From Microbacterium sp. Leaf151 (lineage in GTDB: Bacteria > Actinomycetota > Actinomycetes > Actinomycetales > Microbacteriaceae), in the NCBI RefSeq assembly GCF_001424225.1, contig NZ_LMOR01000001.1:315427-379426 (forward strand): a stretch of DNA of 64,000 nt, written 5' to 3'. Shown here piece by piece: positions 42,981-51,436 of this stretch; the first letter of the stretch is position 1; each line of letters begins with the position of its first letter. Both the position numbers and the translations under genes were made by a program. The notes under the pieces are model-generated. The model saw only the letters and a program-made list of their open reading frames with translations, was not told where the DNA came from and made no database searches.

Positions 42981-43874
42981 TCAGTCGGGTTCGCCCGCGC
43001 GGCTGAGTGGACCGCTGCCGCCGCGTGGCGGCTGCCTGCGCTGCCGTGAGAGCTCGCCCCCGATGCGGCCACCGTACGGACGGCCGTGGTCGGCGAACTC
43101 GGCGCGGAAGTAGGCGAGCCGCCAGTCGCCGAGCTCGATGCGGGCGCCTGTGCGGAGGATCCGCCCGCCGCCGTCGCGGCCCGGACCCTGCTCGCGCGCC
43201 CCGCCGCCGCCGACCACGTCGAAGCCGTACAGCACGTATTCGTCGTCGCCCTCGTGCCGGATCTCGGCGTGCACGGGCGCGAGACCCGGCAGCCGCAGGT
43301 CGGCCTCGTCGCCGGATCCGATGACCGTCTTGGTCGGCAGCAGGTCGAACTCGCGGGGGCGAGATCCGTCCCAGGTCGCGTCGCCCACGGCGAAGATGAG
43401 CCGCGGACGCCCCGAGCCGGGGGTGTAGTGCGTCGTGGTGATGCGTCGGCGCACGGTGCGATTGACCGTCGGCACCAGCGGGAACGGCGTCTCCGGCGGG
43501 ATGGGGAAGGTCAGCGCCTGCCCCTTGTTGCGTCGCGTCAACAGCGGCGCGACAGCCCCGACCGATCCCAACCGGATGTGCCGCGAACCCGTGATCGCCC
43601 GCTGCAGAGCGCTCTTCTTCACATCGCCGAGGTGCAGGATCGGACCGTCCGGCCCCTCCACCTTGACCGAGATGCCTCGGGATGCCAGGGCGTCGGCGAC
43701 CGTGGACAGCTCCGTCAGTGTCCGCCGGCCATTACCCGGCAGTCGGGAGGGGTCGCTGACGACGATGCGCACCTCGGATCCCGCGGCCGTGATCGTGCCC
43801 TCGAACGGCGGGGTGTCGGCATCCGCCCCCTCCTCGTGCTCCGAGAAGGCGAGGTCGATGTCGAGGCGCACCAT
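42981..43874 (-). CDS. FHA-domain protein
   Basis: 297 aa, soluble. N-terminal ~120 residues form an unrecognised domain ('IVVSDPSRLPGNGRRTLTELS', 'GPDGPILHLGDVKKSALQ'). The FHA domain is at residues ~175-270: 'FDLLPTKTVIGSGDEADLRLPGLAPVHAEIRHEG', with the Arg of the pocket replaced (Gly-Ser rather than Gly-Arg), then a disordered Arg/Gly tail. Phosphothreonine binding may be weakened. GAGGGG site upstream; 14 bases after the small gene at 43889. Confidence 0.8.
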   Translation of the reverse strand: MVRLDIDLAFSEHEEGADADTPPFEGTITAAGSEVRIVVSDPSRLPGNGRRTLTELSTVADALASRGISVKVEGPDGPILHLGDVKKSALQRAITGSRHIRLGSVGAVAPLLTRRNKGQALTFPIPPETPFPLVPTVNRTVRRRITTTHYTPGSGRPRLIFAVGDATWDGSRPREFDLLPTKTVIGSGDEADLRLPGLAPVHAEIRHEGDDEYVLYGFDVVGGGGAREQGPGRDGGGRILRTGARIELGDWRLAYFRAEFADHGRPYGGRIGGELSRQRRQPPRGGSGPLSRAGEPD

Positions 43875-43888
43875 GATGGCGCCGCCCC

Positions 43889-44164
43889 TCAGTTACCGCG
43901 GTACGGGTCGGACCCGGCCGCGGTGTCGTCGCTCGTGGTGACGCGCAGGGTGCCGTTGAGCTTCCACGTCGCGCGGGGAGCGTCGGGGCCGATGTCGCGG
44001 GGCACCTCGACGGTCATGTCGACGAAGGAGTAGTTCACGGCGGCGCCGCGACCGGTCAGGTACGACCACATCTCGCGGCCGAGGTCCGTCCAGTCGGTGA
44101 TGGAGTGGCCCTCTGGTCCGCTGGAGTCGGCGAACGGGTCGGTGGTGGAAGAGGAGTCGGACAT
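43889..44164 (-). CDS. Small conserved protein upstream of the FHA gene
   Basis: 91 aa. Not recognised. A Ser/Thr/Asp-rich start is followed by 'TDLGREMWSYLTGRGAAVNYSFVDMTVEVPRD', likely a helix and a beta strand pair. GAAAGGGA ribosome-binding site supports ATG 44164. Probably co-transcribed with the FHA gene and so part of the same signalling unit. Confidence 0.6.
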   Translation of the reverse strand: MSDSSSTTDPFADSSGPEGHSITDWTDLGREMWSYLTGRGAAVNYSFVDMTVEVPRDIGPDAPRATWKLNGTLRVTTSDDTAAGSDPYRGN

Positions 44165-44459
44165 GGCCTCGGGGTCCCTTTCGTTCAAGCTGTTTCGGTC
44201 GGTGGCCCCCAGGGTCGCAGCGAGGAGGTGATACCCGGGAGGGATTGCGTTCTCGCCGCCGGAGGGGGACGGTTCCCGCCCGTCCTTCCGCGCGGAGTTC
44301 GGCGCCTGCGGTGTGCATTTCCCCCTGGGCCACCGACCCGCCCTGGCGGGGCCGTGCGACCGTCAGCAGAACGCCTCCTCGAGGCGCGCCGACCGCCGCT
44401 CCAACGACGCGATCGAGTCGTTCACGTCCGCGAGACAACACCAATCGGCGGTCCGCTCG
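44165..44459. other. 295-bp spacer, no gene seen
   Basis: A short hairpin CGCCTC-CTC-GAGGCG (44372-44386) lies 74 bases past the end of the serine hydrolase-like gene and could end its transcript. A minus frame reading 'DVNDSIASLERRSARLEEAF' ends at 44363 but lacks a credible start. Confidence 0.5.
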
Positions 44460-45428
44460 TCAGTACACGTACTCCATGAGTTCGACCCCGAGCACGCGGA
44501 ACGCGTCGTGTGCACGGAGCCGATGCGCGATCGTGAGGTCGTCGAAGTTGACGATGAGCGCGTAGGCGACCCCCGCGCGGGGACCGCCGAGAACGCCCGC
44601 CTCGGCGCGCACCCCCGCCGCACGGCCGGTCTTGTTGACGAACAGCAACCCGTGCTGGTCGTTCTCGTGCGCGAAGGGGTCGAGTCCGGTGGCGGATGCC
44701 ACGAGCGAGAGATCGTGGTTGAGGCTCAGCCACTCCGCGACCTGCGCGCTCACACCGGGCGAGACGACGGTCGAGTTCACCAGCCCCGCGAACACCTGGG
44801 CCATCTCGCGCGCGGTCGAGAGGGCGAGGTGTGGTGCGTCGTCGGGACCGCGGTCGTCACGGAACCGGTCGAGCAGGGCGGTTCGCCGAAGCCCCAACTG
44901 CTCGATCCGCGCGCGCACGGCCTGGAGCCCCACCCGGTGCAGCAGCGCGTTGACGGCGAGAGCGTCGCCCGACGACGCCGCGAGCATCGCGACGTCGATC
45001 AGCGGCAGGGCCGGCGCCTTCAGGTGCTGCCACACGCCCCCGTGCGCGGCGCCCTGCACGGCGGCACGGTCGAGGATCTCGAGCGGTTCGATGCGACCGT
45101 CCTCGAAGGCCGCGGCCACCTCGACCAGCAGGGGCACGACACCCAGCCCGCCGACCGGCAGGGTGACGAAGTCGTCGCCCGCGAGCACCTGCGCGCCCCC
45201 GTCGAGGTCGTCGATGCGCACCGAGACCTGAGCCCCCGACGCGGCCAGCTCGTCGAGGGCACGCAGCGTCGCCGTGAACGAGCGCCTCCCCGCCGCCGCA
45301 CGTCGGGGCAGACGTTTGGGTCCCTTGCGGCCCGCACCTCGAAGGGCCGGGGCGTCGCGCCGCGACGACGCCACCGGCCCGCCGACGGGATCGGGCAGGG
45401 CGGGCTCGGGAACCGGGGGCATGCCCAC
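44460..45428 (-). CDS. Beta-lactamase-like serine hydrolase fold, active site degenerate
   Basis: 322 aa from GTG with AAGGAG 8 bases upstream. The order of a class A beta-lactamase/PBP fold is visible: a helix that should carry SxxK reads 'LPVGGLGVVPLLVEVAA' (Ser to Gly, Lys to Val), the SxN-type loop is 'SSGDALAVNALL', and KTG is kept in 'FVNKTGRAAGVRAEAGVL'. With the nucleophile and general base gone it is unlikely to hydrolyse beta-lactams; a binding or regulatory role is more likely (inference). N-terminus is Pro/Arg-rich, no signal peptide. Confidence 0.75.
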   Translation of the reverse strand: MGMPPVPEPALPDPVGGPVASSRRDAPALRGAGRKGPKRLPRRAAAGRRSFTATLRALDELAASGAQVSVRIDDLDGGAQVLAGDDFVTLPVGGLGVVPLLVEVAAAFEDGRIEPLEILDRAAVQGAAHGGVWQHLKAPALPLIDVAMLAASSGDALAVNALLHRVGLQAVRARIEQLGLRRTALLDRFRDDRGPDDAPHLALSTAREMAQVFAGLVNSTVVSPGVSAQVAEWLSLNHDLSLVASATGLDPFAHENDQHGLLFVNKTGRAAGVRAEAGVLGGPRAGVAYALIVNFDDLTIAHRLRAHDAFRVLGVELMEYVY

Positions 45429-45470
45429 GAGCGTGGCTCCTTCTGCGTCAGGAAGACAACAAACGCGACC

Positions 45471-47453
45471 TCACCAAATGGTGACGCGCTGGTCGGCGTC
45501 CAGCCACAGCGCATCGCCCTCGGCGACGTCGAAGGCCGCGTAGAACGCGTCGATATTACGCACGATCTGATTGCACCGGAACTCGTTCGGCGAGTGCGGG
45601 TCGATGGTGAGAAGGCGGATGGTCTCGGCATCCCGGCCCTTCTGCTGCCAGATCTGCGCCCAGCTCAGCAGCAGGCGCTGAATCCCCGTGTACCCGTCGA
45701 CCACGGGCCCGTCACCCTCGGTCTCACCCTGCTCGGCGAGGAACAGGCGGTACGCGGCGATCGCGATGCCCAGGCCCCCCAGGTCGCCGATGTTCTCACC
45801 GATCGTGAGCTCCCCGTTGACGTGGTGCTCGTCGCCGAGGCCCTGCGGCACGAGAGCCTCGTACTGGGCGACGAGGGCCTTCGTCCGCTCCTCGAAGGCC
45901 GCGCGGTCGGCATCCGTCCACCAGTCGCGAAGCGACCCGTCGGCGTCGAAGCGGCTGCCCTGATCGTCGAAGCCGTGTCCGATCTCGTGGCCGATGACCG
46001 CGCCGATCCCGCCGTAGTTGGCGGCGGCGTCGCGGTCGGCGTCGAAGAAGGGGTACTGAAGGATCGCCGCGGGGAACACGATCTCGTTCATGAGCGGGTT
46101 GTAGTACGCGTTGACCGTCTGCGGGGTCATGTACCACTCGTCGCGGTCGATCGGCTGGCCGACCTTCGCGAGCTGGCGGTCGTGCTCCCACACGTGCGCG
46201 CGGCGGACGTTGCCGACGAGGTCGGTCGGATCGACCTCGACGTCGGAGTAGTCCTTCCACCGCACCGGGTAGCCGATCTTGGGGACGAAGGTGTCGAGCT
46301 TGGCGAGCGCGCGTTCGCGCGTCTCGTCGGTCATCCACTCGAGATTCCGGATCGAGCGGCGGTACGCCTCGATCAGGTCGGCGACGAGGCCGTCCATCGC
46401 GTCCTTGGCCGCCGGCTTGAAGTGCCGCTCGACGTAAACCTTGCCGATCGCCTCGCCCAGCGCCGCCTCCACCAGGCTCACGCCGCGCTTCCACCGCTCG
46501 CGGTTGACCGGGACGCCGGTGAGCTGCGTGCCGTAGAACGCGAAGTTCTCGGCCACGAAGTCATCGGAGAGGAAAGCCGCCGCCGCGTGCACGATCTTGA
46601 AGCGCAGCCATGCCTTCCAATCCTCGAGACGCTCCTCGACGAGAATCCCGCCGAGCGACTCGACGAAGCTGGGCTGGTACACGACCACCTCGGCGAACGC
46701 GTCGTCGTGGCCCGGCGCCACTCCGGCCCGCCAAGGATCGAGGTCGACGCCCGAGAGCGCCACGACGTCGTCCCACGTCTTCAGGTTGTAGGTCTTCACC
46801 GAGTCGCGGCTGTCTTCCCGCGACCAGTGCGCGGAGGCGATCTCGGCCTCGAGGGCGAAGACACGATCGGCGGATGCCGCGGCCTCGGCGACACCGGCGA
46901 GCTCGAGGATGCGCGCGATGTGTGCGCGGTACGCCTCACGGGTCTCGGCGAAGTTGTCGAGTCGGTAGTAGCTCTCGTCGGGTAGCGAGATGCCGCCCTG
47001 GTAGATCACGGGCACGTAGCGCGTGGGGTCGCCCGGGTCGGGCTCGACGAACAGGGTGAGCAGACCGCTGAGGCCGTCGCGCTCGAGCTCGCCGGTGAGT
47101 CGCAGGAAGGAGGGGATGCCGTCGACGCCGGCGACGCGCCCGAGCTGCGGCGCCAGCGGCTCGCGGCCCAGCGCTTGGATGCGCTCGGTGTCCATGAAGC
47201 TGGCGAACAGGTCGCCGATCTTGCGGGCCTCGGTGCCCGGCTCGGCGTCCTGCGACTCCTGGACGATCGTGCGGACGTCGGCCTCGGCCTGCTCGGCGAT
47301 GAGGTGGAAGGAGCCCCAGCGGGCCTTGTCATCGGGGATCTCGGTGCGCTCCAGCCAACGGCCGTTCACGTGGCGGAACAGGTCGTCCTGGGGGCGGATC
47401 TCGTCGCTGAGCTCGTCGAGCGCGAGACCGGAGGAGCGGGGGATGTCGGTCAT
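45471..47453 (-). CDS. pepO: M13 family metallopeptidase (PepO/neprilysin-like)
   Basis: 660 aa. N-terminal 'RPQDDLFRHVNGRWLERTEIP' is the M13 signature; the catalytic domain has 'NAYYNPLMNEIVFPAAILQ', zinc motif HExxH in 'IGAVIGHEIGHGFDDQGS', the third ligand Glu and Asp in 'GENIGDLGGLGIA', and the family C-terminal Trp in 'RVTIW'. No signal peptide, so probably cytosolic oligopeptidase. ATG 47453 is supported by TATCCT plus 6 bases. Divergent from the MATE gene. Confidence 0.95.
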   Translation of the reverse strand: MTDIPRSSGLALDELSDEIRPQDDLFRHVNGRWLERTEIPDDKARWGSFHLIAEQAEADVRTIVQESQDAEPGTEARKIGDLFASFMDTERIQALGREPLAPQLGRVAGVDGIPSFLRLTGELERDGLSGLLTLFVEPDPGDPTRYVPVIYQGGISLPDESYYRLDNFAETREAYRAHIARILELAGVAEAAASADRVFALEAEIASAHWSREDSRDSVKTYNLKTWDDVVALSGVDLDPWRAGVAPGHDDAFAEVVVYQPSFVESLGGILVEERLEDWKAWLRFKIVHAAAAFLSDDFVAENFAFYGTQLTGVPVNRERWKRGVSLVEAALGEAIGKVYVERHFKPAAKDAMDGLVADLIEAYRRSIRNLEWMTDETRERALAKLDTFVPKIGYPVRWKDYSDVEVDPTDLVGNVRRAHVWEHDRQLAKVGQPIDRDEWYMTPQTVNAYYNPLMNEIVFPAAILQYPFFDADRDAAANYGGIGAVIGHEIGHGFDDQGSRFDADGSLRDWWTDADRAAFEERTKALVAQYEALVPQGLGDEHHVNGELTIGENIGDLGGLGIAIAAYRLFLAEQGETEGDGPVVDGYTGIQRLLLSWAQIWQQKGRDAETIRLLTIDPHSPNEFRCNQIVRNIDAFYAAFDVAEGDALWLDADQRVTIW

Positions 47454-47459
47454 GCAGAC

Positions 47460-47465
47460 AGGATA
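47460..47465 (-). promoter_or_regulatory. -10 element TATCCT for leaderless pepO
   Basis: Minus-strand TATCCT, 6 bases, ATG 47453. Confidence 0.5.
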
Positions 47466-47534
47466 AAGGCCGGTTCTCTGTGCCGGCTCCGAACCCGCGC
47501 CGGGTGGGTCAGGATCGGTGTCGGGGGTGCGTCC

Positions 47535-47540
47535 TAGGCT
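47535..47540 (+). promoter_or_regulatory. -10 element TAGGCT for a leaderless MATE transcript
   Basis: TAGGCT, 6 bases, GTG 47547. Back-to-back with the pepO promoter. Confidence 0.55.
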
Positions 47541-47546
47541 CGGAGA

Positions 47547-48875
47547 GTGACGACTTCGCCGCCAGAGACGCTGAACCGCTCCATTCTGCGGCTCGCCGTT
47601 CCGGCGCTCGGCGCGCTCATCGCCGAGCCGTTGTTCCTCATCGTCGACGCCGCGATGATCGGGCACCTCGGCGTCGCTCCGCTGGCGGGCCTCGGCATCG
47701 CCGGGGCTGTGCTGCACACGATCGTCGGGCTCATGGTGTTCCTCGCGTACGCGACCACCCCGGCCGTCGCCCGGAGGTTCGGTGCGGGCGAACCCGGACG
47801 CGCCGTGTCGGTGGGCATCGACGGCATGTGGTTGGCCCTCGCGCTCGGAGCGGTGCTGGCCGCGGTGGGGTCGATCCTCTCGCCTCTGGTCGTCGACCTG
47901 TTCGGCGCGGCGCCCGATGTCGCCGAGAACGCCCGCACCTATCTGACGATCTCGATGTGGGGCCTTCCCGCGATGCTGGTCGTCTTCGCGGCGACCGGTC
48001 TGCTGCGCGGCATGCAGAACACCGTCACCCCGCTGTGGATCGCGGGCCTGGGCTTCGGCGCGAACGCGGCCTTGAACGCCCTGTTCATCTACGGCTTCGG
48101 GTGGGGCATCGCCGGCTCCGCCGTGGGCACGGTCGCGGCCCAGTGGGGCATGGTGGGCGCCTACGTGCTGGTCGTGCGGCGCCTTGCACGTCTGCACGCG
48201 GCATCCGTCCGTCCGCAGCGCGACGGCCTCGGAGGAACCGTGCGATCGGGCGGCTGGCTGTTCCTCCGCACGGTCAGCCTGCGCGCGGCCTTCCTCGCGA
48301 CCGTCGCGGTGGCCACCGGTCTCGGTTCGGCCGAGCTGGCGGGCTGGCAGATCGCGTTCACCATCTTCTCCACGGCCGCGTTCGCGCTCGACGCACTGGC
48401 GATCGCCGCGCAGGCGCTGATCGGGCGGGCGCTCGGCGCCGGTGACACCGACACGGTCGGGCGCGTCCTCGCTCGCACGAGCGCGTGGGGCGTGTGGTTC
48501 GGGGTGGCGGTCGGAGGCCTGGTCGCGGTGTCGTCGGGCGTGCTCGGCCTGGTCTTCACGGGGGATGCCGAGATCGCCGCCCTCATCCAGCCGGCGCTGC
48601 TCGTGCTCGCGGTGGCGCAGCCGCTCGCCGCGTTCGTCTTCGTGCTCGACGGGGTGCTCATCGGTGCGGGTGACGCGCGCTACCTCGCCCTCGCGGGCGT
48701 GCTGAACCTCGTCCCCTACGTGCCGGCGCTCGTGCTCGTCGCGATGTTCGCCGGCGGTGGTGCGGCGGGGCTCGCCTGGGTGGCCGCGGCGTTCTTCGGC
48801 GTCTACATGCTCGCGCGGGCGCTCACCCTGGGCCTGCGGGTGCGCGGGAAGTCCTGGATGACGGCCGGCGGCTGA
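47547..48875 (+). CDS. MATE family efflux transporter (DinF-like)
   Basis: 442 aa from GTG, 12 membrane helices in two bundles. 'LRLAVPALGALIAEPLFLIVDAAMIGHLG' opens helix 1-2 with the conserved Asp, 'FLAYATTPAVARRFGAG' and 'LRGMQNTVTPLWI' follow, and the second half repeats with 'GRALGAGDTDTVGRVL' and 'DGVLIGAGDARYLALAGVLN'. Exports drugs or other cations using sodium or proton gradients; substrate unknown. Confidence 0.93.
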   Translation: MTTSPPETLNRSILRLAVPALGALIAEPLFLIVDAAMIGHLGVAPLAGLGIAGAVLHTIVGLMVFLAYATTPAVARRFGAGEPGRAVSVGIDGMWLALALGAVLAAVGSILSPLVVDLFGAAPDVAENARTYLTISMWGLPAMLVVFAATGLLRGMQNTVTPLWIAGLGFGANAALNALFIYGFGWGIAGSAVGTVAAQWGMVGAYVLVVRRLARLHAASVRPQRDGLGGTVRSGGWLFLRTVSLRAAFLATVAVATGLGSAELAGWQIAFTIFSTAAFALDALAIAAQALIGRALGAGDTDTVGRVLARTSAWGVWFGVAVGGLVAVSSGVLGLVFTGDAEIAALIQPALLVLAVAQPLAAFVFVLDGVLIGAGDARYLALAGVLNLVPYVPALVLVAMFAGGGAAGLAWVAAAFFGVYMLARALTLGLRVRGKSWMTAGG

Positions 48876-48884
48876 GCTTCCCTG

Positions 48885-49096
48885 CGACCGAGGTCTCCGA
48901 GCCCGCGGAGGGCGGCGGCCCCTGGCAGCGCCACGGCTCACACTCCGACGGCCGAGGCCGCGCACGATCGAGGTCCCCGAGCCATCGGATGGGTCGAACG
49001 CTCACAGCCCTGTGGCTCACGCCCTGCGGCCCGGCCCCCGCACGACCGAGGTCCCCGGGCCCGTCGAAGGGACCGGCCCCTCACCCGCGCCACGGC
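48885..49096. repeat. Three degenerate direct repeats of ~79 bp
   Basis: CGA(C/T)CGAGGTC occurs at 48885, 48965 and 49043 with GGCTCAC words following each; the third copy contains GGTCCC (49050-49055) and GGGACC (49069-49074) as an inverted repeat around GTCGAA. This fills the spacer between MATE and trmH genes. Confidence 0.65.
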
Positions 49097-49771
49097 TCAC
49101 GCCCAGCGGCGGCACCACTCGTACATGATCACGGCCGCCGCCGAGGCCGCGTTGATCGAGCGCGTCGAGCCGTACTGCGTGATCTCGACCACCCCGGAGG
49201 CGGCGGCGATCGCCTCGGGCGACAGCCCCGGCCCCTCCTGCCCGAACAACAGCACGCAGGCCTCGGGCAGGTCCGCCCGGTCGACGGGCACCGATCCCTC
49301 GACGTTGTCGACGGCGATCACGGGCAGACCCGCCTCGTGCGCCCACGCGGCGAACGCCGCGACGTCTTCGTGGTGACGAACGTGCTGGTACCGGTCGGTC
49401 ACCATGGCCCCGCGCCGGTTCCAGCGGCGCTTGCCGACGATATGCACCTCGGCCGCGAGGAAGGCGTTGGCGCTGCGCACGATCGAGCCGATGTTGAGGT
49501 CGTGCTGCCAGTTCTCGATGGCGACATGGAACGGATGCCGCTTCGCGTCGAGATCGGCGACGATCGCCTCCATCGTCCAGTACCGGTAGAGGTCGACCAC
49601 GTTGCGGGTGTCGCCGTCGGCGAGCAGTTCGGGGTCGTAACGCGGGTCGTCCGGCCACTGCGCGGGTCCCCCCGGCCAGGGACCGACACCGTGGGTCGGG
49701 GGTGGGTCGGTCCGCGCCGCGTCGGCCGGGTCGCCGCCCGGCGCCGGCGTGGGCTCGTCGGCATCCGTCAC
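49097..49771 (-). CDS. TrmH/SpoU family RNA 2'-O-methyltransferase
   Basis: 224 aa from GTG. SPOUT knot motifs: motif 1 'NIGSIVRSANAFLA', motif 2 'LLFGQEGPGLSPEA', motif 3 'TRSINAASAAAVIMYEW'. It methylates a ribose in tRNA or rRNA using SAM; exact site unknown. The first ~45 residues are Pro/Asp-rich and disordered. TAGCCT plus 6 bases precedes the GTG. Confidence 0.93.
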   Translation of the reverse strand: MTDADEPTPAPGGDPADAARTDPPPTHGVGPWPGGPAQWPDDPRYDPELLADGDTRNVVDLYRYWTMEAIVADLDAKRHPFHVAIENWQHDLNIGSIVRSANAFLAAEVHIVGKRRWNRRGAMVTDRYQHVRHHEDVAAFAAWAHEAGLPVIAVDNVEGSVPVDRADLPEACVLLFGQEGPGLSPEAIAAASGVVEITQYGSTRSINAASAAAVIMYEWCRRWA

Positions 49772-49777
49772 CCCTTC

Positions 49778-49783
49778 AGGCTA
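49778..49783 (-). promoter_or_regulatory. -10 element TAGCCT for a leaderless trmH-like transcript
   Basis: Minus-strand TAGCCT, 6 bases, GTG 49771. Confidence 0.5.
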
Positions 49784-49863
49784 CCCGGGCGGGCGGGACG
49801 CCCCCGCGGGCTGGCGCGGGGCCCCGGGAGCCGAGGAGGTGCCGGTCCCACGGGCCCGAAGGT

Positions 49864-49916
49864 GATTCGGGGAGGGAGGACGGATTCCGCGAACCTGGTC
49901 CTCCGCTCCCCGAATC
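49864..49916. repeat. Large extragenic palindrome, relative of the 16.3-16.5 kb repeats
   Basis: GATTCGGGGAG (49864-49874) and CTCCCCGAATC (49906-49916) are exact reverse complements, with AGGAC/GTCCT inside. The arms share TTCCCCGAATC and GGAGGACGGAT words with the copies after hemA. Confidence 0.75.
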
Positions 49917-49956
49917 TCCTCCCATAGCGGACCCTTCGGCGACGAGTCCCTCTTCT

Positions 49957-49972
49957 TTTCGGGCGCCCGAAA
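49957..49972. promoter_or_regulatory. Palindromic operator 1 upstream of mntH
   Basis: TTTCGGGCGCCCGAAA, a perfect 16-bp palindrome just upstream of the -10. Together with operator 2 it is the probable binding site of the adjacent DtxR/MntR-family regulator. Confidence 0.65.
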
Positions 49973-49978
49973 TCCTGA

Positions 49979-49984
49979 TAACTT
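49979..49984 (+). promoter_or_regulatory. -10 element TAACTT for leaderless mntH
   Basis: TAACTT, 6 bases, ATG 49991; it sits between the two palindromes. Confidence 0.5.
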
Positions 49985-50000
49985 TTCGGCATGCCGAAAA
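49983..50000. promoter_or_regulatory. Palindromic operator 2 over the mntH start codon
   Basis: TTTTCGGCATGCCGAAAA, a perfect 18-bp palindrome that covers the end of the -10, the predicted start site and the ATG itself. Centre-to-centre distance to operator 1 is 27 bp. Confidence 0.7.
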
Positions 50001-51427
50001 CTGTGGATGCCGGGGACCGACGCCACGCACCGGGGCGCGCCCTCTGGCTCTTGGGTCCGGCGATGGTCGCGGGCGTGGCTTACCTCGATCCCGGAAACGT
50101 CGCCAGCAACATGACCGCCGGCGCCGCGTTCGGCTACCTGCTGGTGTGGGTCGTCGTGCTGGGCAACGTCATGGCCTGGTTGATCCAGTACCTCTCGGCG
50201 AAGCTCGGCATCGTCACGGGCGAGAGCCTGCCGCAGGTGCTCGGACGCCGTATCCGCCGGCCGTGGGCGCGCCGCGCGTACTGGCTGCAGGCCGAGCTCG
50301 TCGCGATGGCGACCGACGTCGCCGAGGTCATCGGCGGAGCCGTCGCCCTGTATCTGCTCTTCGGCGTCCCTCTGCTCTGGGGCGGCGCGATCACGGGAGT
50401 GGTGTCGATGGGCCTGCTGCTCGTGCAGACGCGGCGGGGTGCGCGGGCGTTCGAGACCGTGCTGATCGGCCTGCTCGTCGTCATCGCGGTGGGCTTCTCG
50501 TTCGGCCTGTTCTTCGCCCCACCCGCAGCCGACGGTGTCATCGGCGGGCTGGTTCCGCGCTTCGAGGGCACGGAGTCGGTGCTGCTCGCGGCATCCATCC
50601 TCGGCGCGACGATCATGCCGCACGCCATCTACGCGCACTCGGCGCTGGCGCGAGACCGGTTCGCGCCGACGGTCGGCATCGAGGCCGCTTCGGTTCTCGC
50701 GCCGTCGGACGCCGCCTCCTCACGACCATCGTCGGATGCCACCGCGTCAGGGCCCCGCATGCCGGACGCCGACACCGCCTCGCGACCGTCGACGTGGGCC
50801 ACGGCGCCGACCGCGGCCGAGGCCGACGCGACGGTCGCCGCGCACTCCCGCCTCGAACAGGCTCGCGGCATCTCCACCCCCCGTCTGCTCCGCGCGACCC
50901 GCTGGGACGTCACGATCGCCCTCGCGGTCGCCGGCACGGTCAATCTCGCGATCCTGCTGCTGGCGGCGGCGAACCTCGCCGGGGTCGACGGCACCGACAG
51001 CCTCGAGGGCGCGTACGCCGCCCTGCGTGACGGACTGGGTCCCCTCGTGGCGACGCTCTTCGCCGTCGGGCTACTCGCGAGCGGACTGGCCTCGACCTCG
51101 GTGGGCGCCTACGCCGGCGCCGAGATCATGCACGGCCTGCTCCACGCGCGCATCCCCCTGATGGTGCGGCGGCTGGTCACGCTCGTGCCGGCGCTCGTGA
51201 TCCTCGCCCTGGGCGTCGATCCGACCCTCGCGCTGGTGCTCAGCCAGGTGGTGCTGTCGTTCGGCATCCCGTTCGCGCTCGTCCCCCTCGTCGTGCTCAC
51301 GGCCCGGGCAACGGTGCTCGGCGCCTACCGCAACCGCATCCTGACGACCGTCGCCGGGGTCGTGGCATCCGTATTCCTCATCACCCTCAACGTCGCGCTC
51401 CTGTGGCTGGTGTTCACCGGCGGATAG
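49991..51427 (+). CDS. mntH: Nramp-type manganese/iron transporter
   Basis: 478 aa, about 11 membrane helices. Proton-coupled Mn(II)/Fe(II) uptake. Helix 1 metal motif DPGN in 'AYLDPGNVASNMTAG' and helix 6 MPH in 'GATIMPHAIYAHSAL' are intact. Between helices 6 and 7 there is an Ala/Ser/Thr-rich insert (residues ~235-295) longer than usual in Nramp proteins. Followed 9 bases later by mntR. Expression probably repressed by MntR-Mn through the two palindromes. Confidence 0.94.
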   Translation: MPKTVDAGDRRHAPGRALWLLGPAMVAGVAYLDPGNVASNMTAGAAFGYLLVWVVVLGNVMAWLIQYLSAKLGIVTGESLPQVLGRRIRRPWARRAYWLQAELVAMATDVAEVIGGAVALYLLFGVPLLWGGAITGVVSMGLLLVQTRRGARAFETVLIGLLVVIAVGFSFGLFFAPPAADGVIGGLVPRFEGTESVLLAASILGATIMPHAIYAHSALARDRFAPTVGIEAASVLAPSDAASSRPSSDATASGPRMPDADTASRPSTWATAPTAAEADATVAAHSRLEQARGISTPRLLRATRWDVTIALAVAGTVNLAILLLAAANLAGVDGTDSLEGAYAALRDGLGPLVATLFAVGLLASGLASTSVGAYAGAEIMHGLLHARIPLMVRRLVTLVPALVILALGVDPTLALVLSQVVLSFGIPFALVPLVVLTARATVLGAYRNRILTTVAGVVASVFLITLNVALLWLVFTGG

Positions 51428-51430
51428 GCT
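51425..51430 (+). promoter_or_regulatory. -10 element TAGGCT for leaderless mntR, containing the mntH stop codon
   Basis: TAGGCT begins with the TAG that ends mntH and is followed by 6 bases and GTG 51437. Confidence 0.5.
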
Positions 51431-51436
51431 GACGGC

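Noticed and set aside
44363..44623. Minus-strand frame ending 'SIASLERRSARLEEAF'
   Set aside because: It overlaps the end of the serine hydrolase-like gene and has no start codon with a ribosome-binding site or leaderless signal.
45471..48965. N-terminal extension of the M13 peptidase to 48965
   Set aside because: The extra ~500 residues are Arg/His/Glu-rich antisense of the MATE gene; the peptidase homology begins at 47453.
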